Below, in pieces: positions 45,176 to 56,567 of a stretch of 64,000 bases of DNA. The notes beneath the pieces were generated by a model. The model had not been told where the DNA came from. It did not search any database and saw nothing but the letters and a program-made list of their open reading frames with translations. The stretch is from positions 165,787-229,786 of the forward strand of contig CAXAMN010023673.1 of NCBI GenBank assembly GCA_963970005.1, written 5' to 3'. Origin of the DNA: Durusdinium trenchii (taxonomy: Eukaryota; Sar; Dinophyceae; Suessiales; Symbiodiniaceae). Each line of letters begins with the position of its first letter. The first letter of the stretch is position 1. Both the position numbers and the translations under genes were made by a program.

Positions 45176-45560
45176 ATGAGGTGGAGAAGCCTTTGGCCGT
45201 TGTTCAAACCTACACCGTTTCGCTGCAGCAAGTCAGGAAGGAGTTGGAACTCTGGAGGACCTCTGCCGGACAAGTATAACTCCTTGGTCCGGGCCACGAA
45301 CGCAATTCGTCCCATCGAGGAGAAGTTGAAGGCAAACGCTCGGCACCCTACGATGGAGATGGCGCCTGCTCTCCTGGTGCCTGCAGTGAAAAGTCCACAT
45401 GGTCGTCGCAAAGCTAGAATCTTCATTTGCGGCAACAATCTCGCAGGATCGCTGTACTCTCTATACTCTATACGCAGGTGGGGTATGCGGCACAACACTC
45501 AGGTGTCTGGCACATAAACCGGCTCTGGAGTCTTCAGGAAGGGTCCCGAATCGATTCGGA
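45176..45560 (+). pseudogene. Copia-type RT N-terminal fragment (element D)
   Basis: Across two plus-strand phases there are VRKELELWRTSA, EYNSL-like KYNSLVRATNAIRPI, APALLVPAVKSPHGRRKARI with FICGNN, and, in the next phase, LYAGGVCGTTLRCLAHKPAL. The order matches the start of Ty1/copia RT, where a 'KARIVACGN'-like strand precedes the palm. Frameshifts occur near 45270 and 45460. The catalytic palm is absent, being interrupted by the array starting near 45600. Confidence 0.65.
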
Positions 45561-46735
45561 ACCGAAAGTCAGCGAATGTCAAGAACCGAAATTTTTCATC
45601 AACCGAATCATTACAACCGTCAACTTTCCAAACACAACCGAGCCGGAAAAAAAAACGAACCGTTCCGCTCTGTTCCGCTGTGACGTTTTTTCAGACTGTC
45701 CAAAGTCTTGAGTTTCAGAGCAGCAGTGCCCCACTGGAATGTCCATACAGCATGTCACTGGCCCGGCCCGGCTTCAGGCGCATTCATAAAATGCGTTCCT
45801 TTCCTTTTCCTTGCTTTCCTTTCCAATATGCTTCTTAGACGGCATGGAAAAGGCATATTCACAAATTGCATTCCTAACTGTCCATTTCCTGTTCCTTTCC
45901 TTTCCCCGACATTGTCCTTTCCTTTCCTTTCCTTGTCCTCTTCCTTTTCCTTTCCTTTCCTTTCCTTTCCAATATGCTTTTTAGACTGCCAGCAAAAAGC
46001 ATATTCACAAATTGCATACCTTACCTGCCCTTTTCCTTTTCCTTTTCCTGTCCATTGGTTTGCTTTCCTTTCCTTCCTTTTGCTTTTCTGGGGTTTCCTT
46101 TCCTATATGCTTTTTGGAAGGCCTTGAAAAAGCATATTCACAAATTGCATTCCCACCTGCCCATGTCCATTTCCATGTCCTTTTCCTTTCCTTTCCAATA
46201 TGCTTTTTAGACTGCCAGGAAAACGCATATTCACAAATTGCATACCTTACCTGTCCTTTTCCTTTTCCTTTCTTTGTCCATTGCTTTGCTTTCCTTTCCT
46301 TCCTTTTCCTTTTCTTGGCATTCCTTTCCATTATGCTTTTTGCAAGGCCTGGAAAAAGCATATTCGCAAATTGCATTCCTTCCCTTGCTTTTCCTTTTCT
46401 ATTCCCTTTCTTTGCTTTCCCTTCCTAGACTATAGACTATAGATAAGACAGGACAGGACAGGAGAAAAAGGGAAAATGGAAAGCAAAAGAAAAGGAAAGA
46501 ACAGGAAAGTAACTATTTTAAGGAAAGGAAAGCAAAGTCTTGTCTTGTCTCTTTATCATTGCCTTTCTTTTCTTTACCCCACTGCGAAACTTATACCTCA
46601 CAGAACCGAAACGAACCGTGAACCGAACCGAAAGTCCATGAAAAAAAGACTTCTACAACCAAACCGAACCGATTCGCAGTTTCAATTATAAACTATTAAA
46701 CATTCAAACCGATTCCAACCGAACCGAAACCTTAC
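45545..46735. repeat. Pyrimidine-rich array with five hairpin units, flanked by AACCGAA-rich blocks
   Basis: Between two AACCG/AACCGAA-rich blocks (45545-45670 and 46604-46735) is a CCTTTT-rich tract. Inside it a conserved hairpin occurs five times: AATATGCTTTTT, an 11-nt spacer containing GCC, then AAAAAGCATATT followed by CACAAATTGCAT. Left arms start at 45825, 45971, 46104, 46197 and 46330. Copy 2 is a perfect 12-bp stem; copies 3-5 have one mismatch and copy 1 has two. Spacings are 146, 133, 93 and 133 bp. After 46440 the strand turns purine-rich with a partial mirror of the preceding pyrimidine tract. Confidence 0.9.
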
Positions 46736-48343
46736 TGAATCTTGGGCGATCGGGGCTGTGGAGGTGAAAACTGTGTTTTGCCTGCCCCGTCCTGATGACA
46801 TATCCTTTTGCTGTCGCCGTGGCCAGAGCTGACATGTTTGACACCCGGGACTGCAGGGAAGTAACACAGGCATCCATGGCAGACTGCAAGGAGGCAGCGA
46901 AACAACACTGAGCAAGGAAGTCTACTAGGTGTGGATACGCGAGAAATGGTATCGAAAGTTGAATTCCTAAGCTTGCGGAGTGTTTTGGCAGAGAGGGCAA
47001 ATAATAGGCGAGTCAGCAAGAGCCTCCTTGAACTCAGCCAAAACAAAGTCACCAGCTGTCGGGACACTTTGTGTCTACCAACAGCGTCTTCTGGTTGCAA
47101 GCCCCCTAAGATCCTCGTTCTACAGCGAATCAAAGCTTTCGGAGATCTCACACTCACTTTATGTGCTGCAGGAGGCTCTGGCCGATTGGTCATATAGGTT
47201 TCGGAATGGAGACCTTCCTCAACTTCGCTTCTGGCATGAAAACGCAGAGTACATGCTTGCCAAATCACCAGAGCCAAATCTCTGAAAAAATCATCCTGGC
47301 CGATTCACTGGAGATGAGGGACAAGGCATACGGGCTCTTGGCTGCGTATGTGGCCTCGCATGGTCCCCAGTGGGCCCGGCAATCAGGGTCTCATTGCGCT
47401 GTACAATCGAGCGCGCGCCTATCTATTCAGTGGGCCTTGGCACTCAGGGAACCAGGGCGCTTTGGGCCATGTGGTCAAGCGTTTGAGTCTCACAGCCGCC
47501 GTAACCCAGTAGGGCATGTATAGTGCCGTGATCGTAGGCATCAGAATCGACGAGACCCCCAAGGGCACAACTCCCATTGACCTTCTCCGGTCAGAATTCA
47601 GGCAGCGGTTCCTGGTCAAAAAAAATAGAGTCACAAGAAAAGGTGAGGGAGGACAATGGGGCAGGATCACTTAGCCCAAACAGCTACTTCGATAGCAGCG
47701 ATTGCGATGAGAATGCCATGGCCCCTATGAAGCCATGCAGCGTGGCAGCGCTTCGCCATGGAACCACGAGGGGTCCCGGGTAGCTTCTTCAATTCCAGGA
47801 TCCACCTCGCGGTCAAGATAGATGGATGCAGAGTGGCAACGGCTGAATTGTGAGGGTTCATGGCCGCCCGCGAGTTGTTGCCTTCCGCCCAGTTCATCGA
47901 GGAACTCCAGTGGATGTGGCTCAGCTAAAGCTCCATCTGGCACGAGCAGGATCCTTGCCAAGTAGCACAAGATCAGTGGAAGCTTGGGGGGAGATCGTTG
48001 AATCATTGACAAACAAAGCAGGCCTTTAAACTGCAGACTCAGGGTAGAAGGAGTTTGTTATATGAGAGCTCTGTCCAAGGACCGCTGCACATTCTACGGC
48101 TGTGGAGCTTCAACTGTAGAGGCAGGGTCATCAAGGCACTGGGCATCAGAGTCCAGCTTCTGAAAGTCAGGGTCACCACCACCACAGTCTGGTATCCCCA
48201 GACCACATCCAGGAGTGGAGGAGCTGAGCTGAAACACCGACGCCTGACCTTCCTCAGCCAGAAGAAGAGGACAGTGATGGCAGCTTTGAGATGTTTGAAG
48301 GATAGCTCGAGCGTCAATGTGATCGCGAAGCGATCAGGGGGAG

Positions 48344-48475
48344 TGTGATCACGAGATTTGCACTCTCAACTTTTTGGATAGGAAGACGGTAACAGGTCGT
48401 GGAACGAACTTAGACCACCTTCGCTTTGGCTCAAGAAACGATCGTCCGAGTAAGCTTCCTTCTGAACTACTCGTA
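48344..48475 (+). repeat. LTR-like sequence after a polypurine tract (element D)
   Basis: It begins TGTGATCACGAG directly after CAGGGGGAG and aligns with 45055-45180. The end of similarity is near 'ctcgtagaatga'. A true LTR should end in CA, and none is obvious, so the 3' limit is uncertain. Confidence 0.5.
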
Positions 48476-48479
48476 GAAT

Positions 48480-51180
48480 GAAACATGATCTTGGACAAGT
48501 CGGGCGTCCTTGGCTTTTACTTGGCTCAAGACAAGACCGTGCTCTTCATTCGTCTCAAAGAACCGAAGCTTGCATGCAACTATCGTGTTGGCTTCTCCCG
48601 GCCGATTACAAGTGGCGATAGAGCAAGCTGATCTACTGTTCGATTTCCGATGGTTGTCAATGCACGTCAATGATGATGGAAAGAATCCTTCCTAGGTTGT
48701 ATGTAGCTGCTTCCAGTCGCCTGCGTACCAGAGTTCCATCTGCATTGGGAAAATTTGGTTTGCTTGGTCAAGTGCTAGGTACAGCAACACATTTATCGGA
48801 GTTATTGTAAGGGCCATGCTATAGTACTTAGACTCACGCGGAGAATTTGTTAATTGTGTGCGTTCCGAAGATGAGGGTATTATCCGAACCGATGTGCGCT
48901 GACAAAACTTGCAATTCAATGCAATAGACCACACATCCGCATCAGCACACAATTCGTGCTCCGCCAACCTGCTCGACAAAACTCAAAACAAAAGGGAATC
49001 GAAGCTCACATGGTGATCAGCAGATTCGCTTCAGCGAAGGCATCAAAACTACAAATGCGTGACAACTCAACAAAGCACGGGCGCCCAAAACATGAACAAA
49101 CCCAATTGAATTGATTGATTGTTTTCAAAACAACTTTATCGATGTTCGCTGGAAGTTGGATCCCGCAGCAAGAGCTGGGACAGGCACTGTCAATTGTTGC
49201 AAATGCCACCAAGCACTGGTCGCTGCTCCGGTAAATGTTGTCACTTGTTCGGGGTAAATTGAGATCGAGCTGCTACATCTGGTCTTTGATGCCTGTGCTT
49301 GTCAACTCACAATTTGCTCCTTGCAGTTGCATTTGTTGCTGTCTGCCGTGTGGCATGTGTGATTGCCCTTGTAAGTTGGATGGATACAGAAATATGCGCA
49401 GTCGCACCTGCAACGGCAGCTGAGAAACTCTTTGATGAGTTTGATTCAGTTTTGGCCACTGCATCTTTCACCCGATCCTTCTCATTCTTGTTTTTGTCAT
49501 TGGATTGCTCACTGGCGGCTGACAACTGACTTGTAGGAAGGAATCCCGTGCAAGCCACCTAGAGGGAATTTGGAACTCGGATGAACTCGGGGCTGTACCC
49601 CAGCATACAGTCGGATTTCTGGACGAATGTTTTCGTCCTGGCCAACGTTGGAGTTGCTGAAAAAGCAAACAAACGTGCCTAGACGTGCACAGAAGCTCAT
49701 AGAGTTTCCTGGAAGGAGAAGTCCAGATCCCAATCATCACTGGGGTCAATATCATTCTCACCTGCAGGACACCTGAGGGACTAGAGTGTTGCCAAAACGT
49801 ATGAGACGTATGAGATGCATAGTCCTTCTCAACAACTCGCATTCTGGTAGTGCGTTGGTGAAGTATATACATTCATACTGATTCATACATGCTTGGAGTC
49901 AAGAAATGTCAAGACACCAAAATCCCTAAAAGCTAGAGCACATAGCTTTGGTTTGACACAAGGATCTGAGTAGCATGCACTGCTGGAAATTCATCCTCAG
50001 CTAGGGCCTCCCAAAGAAGACCCTGGTAGAACAAATTTCCAAAGCACAATTCCGACTGCCAGTGCGGGTCCAACCTCCCGGAATGAGAACATGGCCCAAG
50101 GACGAAGTACACATCAGACTATCTCTGGATACTGTTAATTGTTTCTCAGGGTGGGCATGTCTTTCATTGAGAGGCGTCAAACGTACAACAACGAGTGTGG
50201 CTTTGATTGGTCCTTTCTTCAAGCCTTCCGACTCCAACATCTGCTGAAGGGCCAAGACAGCGGTAACAATAGAAGGACAACAAGGCTCAAAGGTGGTGCG
50301 GTGCGGTTGACTGCACATGCTACTTCCATTCAAACAAAGGCATAAAGGCACCTCCAAGAACGCCATTACCTATGCAAGTTAGAAATCAGAATTCCAAAAC
50401 CAGGGATACTCTGGCCTTGTTTCCAAAGAAATCTCCTCAACACCAGGATCAGCTTCAGCCCCACCCTTAGAAGGTCCACAGGCAAACCGATCGGGTCGGT
50501 AAAGTATATATCTGAAATAGGAGTACCAAATGTCATCTTTCCCACCACGATTGCACAACCTGCCACAACCTGATGCGAAGGACTGTGCTCTGCGGCTACG
50601 GCAGCTCTGGGGGTATTGTGCAACCGCAGGCTTGTGTTCAAGCACCAATTTGTTCTTGCTTTGTTACGCTGTTTGGGAGCAGTTGGCTGGCCAATTGTTT
50701 CAACACAAAACACTCATGTCGCGTACTCATAAATATGTGTGTATATAATATATACATGATGTTGATATGTTTTGATGTTTGATTGGTCGTCAGTCAAGGG
50801 CTACTAAATGCTGTTGCATTGCGAACGTGCTTTGGCACCAGAATCCAATCCGCTAAAATGCTTTGAAACATGTTTTAGCCGGTAGATCATAGATCTCCTT
50901 AGTAGTAGAAGTATTTAGTATTGTCAAGAAGATAAAAATATGCACTTCCGCAAAGCTTCAGCGGTGGTGAATTTTACCATATACGTACACGGTGGCTTCC
51001 GTGAGCTTCCACGACTGCAGTTTTGGCTTCCGCAGGCAAGTTGGAGTTTATGTACAAGTTTGTTGAAACAGCTTGTGAGGGGTTTGGGACGTAGAAGGGA
51101 AAGTGAAGTGACTCGTAAACATGCTGACGGGTCGCTTCAACGTTCTTGGAGGCTTTGGTCGCAGCGTTTGTGATGAAGAG
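48480..51180. other. No gene recognised
   Basis: Short open frames on both strands overlap without conserved motifs. A TA-rich tract lies near 50742-50755. Nothing else was identified. Confidence 0.5.
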
Positions 51181-51188
51181 GCCAACAC

Positions 51189-51266
51189 CCTTGTTTGTTT
51201 GATTGTGTGTTTGTGTGTTTGTTTGTTTGTTTGTTTGTTTGTTTGTTTGTTTGCTTGATTGATTGA

Positions 51267-51301
<35 letters not shown>

Positions 51302-51306
51302 ATTGC

Positions 51307-51342
<36 letters not shown>

Positions 51343-51572
51343 GTGTGATTTTTTGTTTGTTGTGGTTTGTTTGTTGCTGTTGGTGTTGTTGCTGTTGTTG
51401 TTGATGTTGATGTTGTTGATGTTGTTGTTGTTGTTGTTGCTGCTGTTGTTGTTGTGGCTGTTGCTGTTGCTGTTGTTCTTGTTCTTGTTCTCGTTGTCGT
51501 TGTCGTTGTGGTTGTCGTTATGGTTGTGGTTGTGGTTGTGGTTGTGGTTGTTGCTGTTGCTGTTGCTGTTGC

Positions 51573-51616
<44 letters not shown>

Positions 51617-51848
51617 TTTATGTTTGGTGTTGTTATTCTTGTTGTTTTTGGTTTGTTTGTTTGGTTGGTTGGTTGGCTGGATGGTTGGTTGGCGGGTTGG
51701 TCGGTGGGTTGGTTGGTGGGTGGGTTGGTGGGTTGGGTTGTTGGGTAGTTGGGTGGCTGGCTGGTTGGTTGGTTGGTTGGGTGGCTGGCTGGTTGGTTGG
51801 GTTGCTGGCTGGTTGGTTGGCTGGCTGGCTGGTTGGTCGGTTGGTGCT
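51189..51848. repeat. Compound microsatellite (GTTT, GATT/GCTT, GTT, GGTT)
   Basis: Four blocks follow each other on the plus strand: GTTT units (to about 51250), GATT/GCTT units (to about 51340), GTT/GCT/GGT triplets (to about 51620) and GGTT/GGCT/GGGT units (to about 51845). All are G+T-only or nearly so over 650 bp. Open frames such as a Pro/Thr/Gln-rich minus frame are artefacts. Confidence 0.95.
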
Positions 51849-51849
51849 G

Positions 51850-53440
51850 TTCAAGCCGTTTTCTTTCTGCACAGCTTTTTGGTATTTCTACTTTGTCAGC
51901 TGCCCCTTGCCTTACAAGCAGGACTTACATCTCGATTCTACTGGCTTTCGTTCCTCCCCGTTCCATCTGTTCAAGTTGTTCTCTCTCTCTCTCTCTTTTC
52001 TCTCAAGTTCTTCTCTCTATCCGCCTTTCTCGCACTGATTTCGAAACGAAAAGCACGCGAAGAGAGGTGTTCTTGGAGATGCACCACTGCGTTGTGTGGC
52101 GAACCCCACGCAGCACTGGGTGGATTGTGCCAAGCCTCGGCTCACAGGAGTCTCTGCATGTGCAACATGACAGTGACAGTGTTACTTGCAGCGATGCACC
52201 TGCTACTACTAGCTTCTTGCTACTAGTAGCGATGCCCTTGTTACTAGTAGCCATGCGTCAATTCTTTTTTCTTTATATAGACCTTTCAGACGTTTTAGAT
52301 CTGTCCGTCTTTCTTTCTGCCTTTAGAGCGCAAAAATGACAAACTCAAAGAATCTGATACTCTCTGTTGACACACTGAAATTGGGGCTGCAACTGTTCGT
52401 CTCCCCGATGGACTGGGCGGGTGGCCTGTGCAAAAAACAAATACGATAAGCCTAGCTATTTGCCATGGGTGTAAGATCTGCAAGTCCAACTGCCGGACTT
52501 TATATATACTGTGTATATATATATAGAGATGATGAGATATAACAATGATGGAATGTTTGAAGGAAAATTGAAAACTACGTAACCCAACAGCAGGGCGAAA
52601 ACATGATTCCCGCACACACTCTACAATGATGCAATCAATGTCAGGGTGAGATCTGACCAGGACGTTGAATGATTCATTATCGACAAGGGACTCCTCTCTA
52701 CAGGACGGACTTTCACAGGACTCATCTCAAGTCCGAAACGTGCCAAGCTGAACGAGTTCAGCGACCAGCCCAAAAAGAGTTCTGTGCAATGATCTCTGTG
52801 GCAGAAAAGTTCCACAGTTCCCAGGTTTTCCTGGTTCCAGGTTGATGGTTCCAGCTGTCCAACGGCCAGCGTTACTTGTCATCAAACCAATGTCTTTCCT
52901 GACATCACAGCTTGCAAGTTGGCAGCAGAAATGCAGGTTTTGGTAGAAGGTGCAGTGTCCAAGACAACCCGTCCAGCTTTTCGGGGTACCACACATAGAG
53001 TCACGACCAACACTTAAACTCAACTGCAATTCTGCAGAATTGCTGCTTGGCACCCACTGTGTCAAAAATCATTGCCATATTTGGCCGCTTCATGGACATC
53101 TACATGACACAACTCAAAAAGGAGTAAAAGGGCTACGCGGCTTTGTCATTCCCAGCACGGAGTTATCTCCAATTGCAGTTGTTGCAGCATCGGAGTAATT
53201 GTCTGGCGCATGAGTTACCTGACATGGGCAAAAAACTTACATTACTACGGTAAGCAACATGACCTAGTAGGCCGACAACACGACAAAGGAGAATACATCA
53301 AAACATCAGAGATGAGAGGACTATGCTGGATAGCTGCGGTCTGGCCACCAGCGTCTTTGAACGGCGTAAATTTCCAACTTGACTGCCCGCGGCAAGGCGG
53401 TCAACGTACAGTGTTGAATCCAGTTCTAAATATCCTGCCT
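51850..53440. other. No gene recognised; contains an ACTAGTAG cluster
   Basis: At 52203-52256 is a second site of the ACTAGT-rich repeat vocabulary seen at 1155-1590, including a complement of its 'caagggcat' word. TA tracts lie at 52500-52525 and from 53440. No gene was recognised. Confidence 0.5.
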
Positions 53441-53510
53441 GTGGTATATATATATATATATACACACACTGTATATATACAGTATATATATATATGTATG
53501 TATCATTTTT

Positions 53511-53805
53511 TCGAAGAATACCCTGTCACATGATGAAGCATTCCTGTTTGCCGTCGTCGCCACCTACCATCTCAAGAGGTGGGTGGGAGGGTTCATGAGC
53601 CTGTGCCGTTCACCGGAAAACGTGCGGCTGGGCATTGGCTACGGAAGGGCGGAAACCAGTGGTTGCGCAGGGCTCTTTTGAGGGTTGCCTACATTGTGGC
53701 GCAGGGCACCTTGGTCTTTTTTACATTGACAGTGGTCATTGTTGTTGGCGGACGTGGTCGTCCAGGTTGAGAGGGAAGGGTTCCGTCTACCAATCACATT
53801 TGTGA
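53511..53805 (+). repeat. 5' LTR of element C (5'-truncated copy)
   Basis: Bases 53511-53805 align without gaps to 56800-57094, with 11 mismatches in 295 columns (about 96% identity). The upstream side is a TA/TG-rich tract (about 53440-53500). The similarity stops there, and the partner's polypurine-like tract lies 90 bp before its aligned start, so this copy probably lacks the first ~90 bp. Confidence 0.85.
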
Positions 53806-53806
53806 T

Positions 53807-53822
53807 TGGTGGCGGAGCCAGT
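53807..53822 (+). promoter_or_regulatory. Primer-binding site
   Basis: TGGTGGCGGAGCCA begins one base after the LTR similarity ends. TGG complements the CCA end of a tRNA, and the sequence resembles the initiator-Met type site TGGTATCAGAGC used by many copia elements, with differences after TGGT. Confidence 0.55.
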
Positions 53823-53929
53823 CGCTCCGTAGGGACCTGTCAGGACTTTGTTGCTTGGGGAAGCTTAGCAGAGCATGCCTGCATGGTTCTGAAGGAGAAA
53901 GCGCTGGCTCAGGTTCCACGCCGGAACTC

Positions 53930-54646
53930 AGAAGCCGCTCAAAAGGCTTAGGTGCACCAGGTCTGCTGTGTCTCGACTCCGCCACTGATTTCGGGACAGA
54001 TCAGTTCTTAGAATTTCTCCAGAGACATGGTATTAAAGAACGAATGATCCCTCCAGAAGCTTCTTGGCAGAATTCTAGGGCTGAAAGACATGGGGGTATC
54101 CTCCAAGAAATAATCACCAAAATGGACCTAGAAGAGAGCATCGAAACGTACGACCAACTGGAGACGTGTTTGGCATTTGCTACACAAACCAAAGATCAAT
54201 GGAGCCGTCACAGAGGCTTCCCACCGGAAATTCTAGTGTTTGGTAAGCTTCGCAAATATGCCGCATCCGTGTCGAGTGATTTTGATAGAACCTCACATTC
54301 GGTCACAGAGTCCCAAACTGCAGAAGGCATTCGATTCCGCGCAGAACTTGCCATCGGGGAAAGAGCCAGAAAGGCATTCAGCAAGGTGGACAACAGCCAG
54401 GCAATGCGCAGAGCCATCCTGCAAAGATCAAGACCCAGCCGAGGTCAATATCATTCAGGGGAATGGGTCATGCTATGGAGGGAAAATCAAAAATGGATAG
54501 GTCCCCTCAAAGTAGTGATGCAGGAAGACCATAATGTAGTCTGGCTAAGTGACCGCGGTAGAAGAGACCGAGCTGAAAGACAAGGCATCTCAGGAACCCA
54601 CGGGATTTGCCAGAACGCCTCAGAACTTTCGAGATGTAACAAATGA
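53930..54646 (+). pseudogene. Integrase, C-terminal half of catalytic core (element C)
   Basis: The plus frame open from 53855 contains DFGTDQFLEFLQRHGIKERM, with the second catalytic Asp in the usual 'D-x-G-T-E/D' setting, then PPEASWQNSRAERHGGIL, with the Glu of the DDE triad in AERHGG. Later come QTKDQWSRHRGFPPEILVFG and a GEWVMLWRENQKWIGPLKV segment typical of the copia integrase C-terminal domain. The first Asp and the HHCC finger are missing. The first ~25 codons (to about 53930) are LTR-proximal sequence. The frame shifts near 54600 into the next. Confidence 0.85.
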
Positions 54647-55427
54647 AACATTTCCTCAGAGTAGCATTCCAGCTACAGGGCCAGAGAGTCAGAACCTAAG
54701 GGAAAATGGTCCAGAAAACATCGCCTCCAACCCGTCGGCCACATGTTCTGAACAACCAGACAATGAACCAGAAATACCTATCTCAAGTGGCGCTCCTTCA
54801 GAGTCGCCAAGCCATGCCAAAGAAATCCTACCCGAAAATGTCCCTCTCCCTGTGGAGAGCGAAGTCGACTTAGTCTGTGAAAGTTTTTCGGTAGACACCG
54901 ACCAAGTATGGCAATATGAAATCCCCATGAACCGAAGAGACTTGATAGCAATGACCAATTGTTCAACACCTGAAGAGACAGTGTCATTTTTAGCAACAAC
55001 AGCAAAAAGACAGAAAGTAGAAGTAAAATTGTCATTGTTAGGAAGCAAAGACCGACAGTTGTTTGAACAGACCAAAACAAAAGAAATCAACAGCTGGTTA
55101 GATACCAATACGGTCTCAAGAATTCTCAGAAACAAGATTCCACGGGAAAATATCCTGAGACGTCGCTGGATCTTGACCTGGAAAGACAGTGAGAACAACA
55201 CGCACCTGACAAATGACACCGCTGTCGGTCGGCAACACCAACAGGACACCAAAAGCCAGACTGGTAGTCCTTGGATACGAAGACCCCAGTCTTCACCTGA
55301 TCCAACGAGACTCATCCACTTTGTCGAAATTAGGCCGGTTGCTTCTGTTGCAGTATGCTGCGTCTTGCAAGTGGAACGTTGCATCATTCGATGTCAAAAC
55401 TACTTTTTTGCGGGGCACTGCCGATGA
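54549..55427 (+). pseudogene. Integrase-RT linker and RT N-terminus (element C)
   Basis: A 292-codon frame begins with a Glu/Ser/Pro/Asn-rich linker (about residues 30-115) typical between copia integrase and RT. It then has LFEQTKTKEINSWLDTNTVS and RRRWILTWKDSENN, the first strands of RT. From about 55240 the correct phase changes to the next frame, so the last ~60 codons here are out of phase. Confidence 0.8.
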
Positions 55428-55824
55428 GGACCGACTACCCGGACTTGAACCACCAGAAGAAATGAAAAGAATCGTGAAACTTGGTCCAAATGAAATAGTC
55501 CAACTGCAACAGGGTGCATACGGGAGAGCGGACGCTCCGCTACTCTGGTTCAGAGAGTTGTCTAAGGGATTAGTAGAACTAGGATTTAAGCCGTCACTGT
55601 TTGCACTCCCAAACAAAAAGGGAGAAACAATTCCTCTTGTTGGTGTCCACGTTGATGATGGGATATATTGTGGAACCCCTGAAATGCATGAGAAGATTCA
55701 AAAACTGTCCAAACGGTTCCCTTTTGGAAGCCAAAAGCATACAGATTTCGTATTCACCGGTCTTCATATTTCCCAACAGGAAGACTTCTCGATTCACGTG
55801 GATCAAACTGAATATGTATTGTAA
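55213..55824 (+). pseudogene. Reverse transcriptase (element C)
   Basis: The 203-codon frame has KARLVVLGYEDP, WNVASFDVKTTFLRG (motif A; FDVKTTFLRG with its catalytic Asp), LQQGAYGRADAPLLWFRELS (motif B area) and PLVGVHVDDGIYCGTPE, the catalytic HVDD form of YVDD. SQKHTDFVFTGLHISQQEDF follows. Both catalytic Asp of the palm are present. The frame breaks near 55825, where KGINPIHVSSDRRKTPDD continues in another phase. Confidence 0.9.
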
Positions 55825-55844
55825 AAGGGATCAACCCGATCCAT

Positions 55845-56567
55845 GTGTCCAGTGATCGCAGGAAAACACCAGACGATCCAATAACGGAAACAGAAAGACA
55901 AGCACTCAGAGCGGTGATAGGCAGTTTGCTCTATGCAGGGGTCAACACGAGACCTGACCTATGCAGTCGCCTTGGAAACCTCCAAAGTAAGATAAACAAT
56001 GGTCAGGTAAAAGACTTGCAGGAAGCAAATAGAACATTGCATGAAGCGAAAACAAATGCCGACGTCACCATCAAATATCAAAGCATTGAGAAGAAAGGTC
56101 TATTGATCATGGCAAGCCACAAAAACATAGCTAAAAACCAAGGGAGTCCAGAAAACCCAATCATTTGGGCTTCACGCAAAATCCAAAAGGTTGCTGTGAG
56201 CACACTGTCAGCCGAAGCCATGTCACTGGCAAGCGCAGTAGACATTCTTTCCTGGGTTCGCTTGTTCTGGGCCTGGCTCATCGACAACACATGCGAATGG
56301 AAGCTTGGAGACAAGACGCTCCTGAAACTGCCTCCAGCATTTTCGACGCTGTGTGAAAAGGACTTGACAGACCCAAATGAATCCTTGTGCCAATCAAAAC
56401 AAGCCCTAGATCGCATAGAGACCTCAGAAGCAACAACCATAACAGATTGTAAGTCGCTCTACGATTTAAAAAATAGAAATGCAACTCCTTCACACTCCGA
56501 CAGTTGTTCGACGAAGGAGAGGCTCTTCGCAAAAGAGTCAATACCAGAACCAGAATGCAATGGCTGA
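55845..56567 (+). pseudogene. Copia-type RNase H (element C)
   Basis: The frame begins with RT thumb sequence (ALRAVIGSLLYAGVNTRPDL). It then has RNase H phrases: PIIWASRKIQKVAVSTLSAE followed by AMSLASAVDILSWVRLFW with the catalytic Glu of STLSAE, and TITDCKSLYDL with the next Asp. It stops at 56567, about where the element's coding end is expected. Confidence 0.85.

Larger units (their letters stand above)
45055..48475 (+). mobile_element. Remnant copia-type element (element D), heavily rearranged
   Basis: A segment starting TGTGACCACAGGATTTG at 45055 and one starting TGTGATCACGAGATTTG at 48344 are diverged direct repeats of about 125 bp, sharing 'gaccaccttcgctttggctc' and the following 'aagaa'. 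The second is immediately preceded by a purine run CAGGGGGAG (48335-48343), the classical polypurine tract position before a 3' LTR. The first is followed by an RT N-terminal fragment (45176-45560). The interior is dominated by a pyrimidine-rich array and unrecognised sequence, so most of pol is lost. Confidence 0.5.

Noticed and set aside
45825-46364. CRISPR array
   Set aside because: The spaced repeats resemble one at first sight, but units are diverged, spacers are low-complexity pyrimidine tracts of uneven length, no cas genes exist and the genome is eukaryotic.
45708-46442. Overlapping Phe/Pro/Ser-rich plus frames that look like a repeat membrane protein
   Set aside because: They translate the CCTTTT tract and hairpin repeat; similar frames are open in all three phases.
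51335-52339. Long open frames (Leu/Val-rich plus, Pro/Thr/Gln-rich minus) over the G+T microsatellite
   Set aside because: The repeats lack stop codons in several phases; translations change with the repeat unit and end in unrelated sequence.
53739-53951. Small plus frame shared by both LTRs (starts LLADVVVQVEREGFRLPI)
   Set aside because: It is LTR sequence present in both copies; open length is short and no element of this type codes there.
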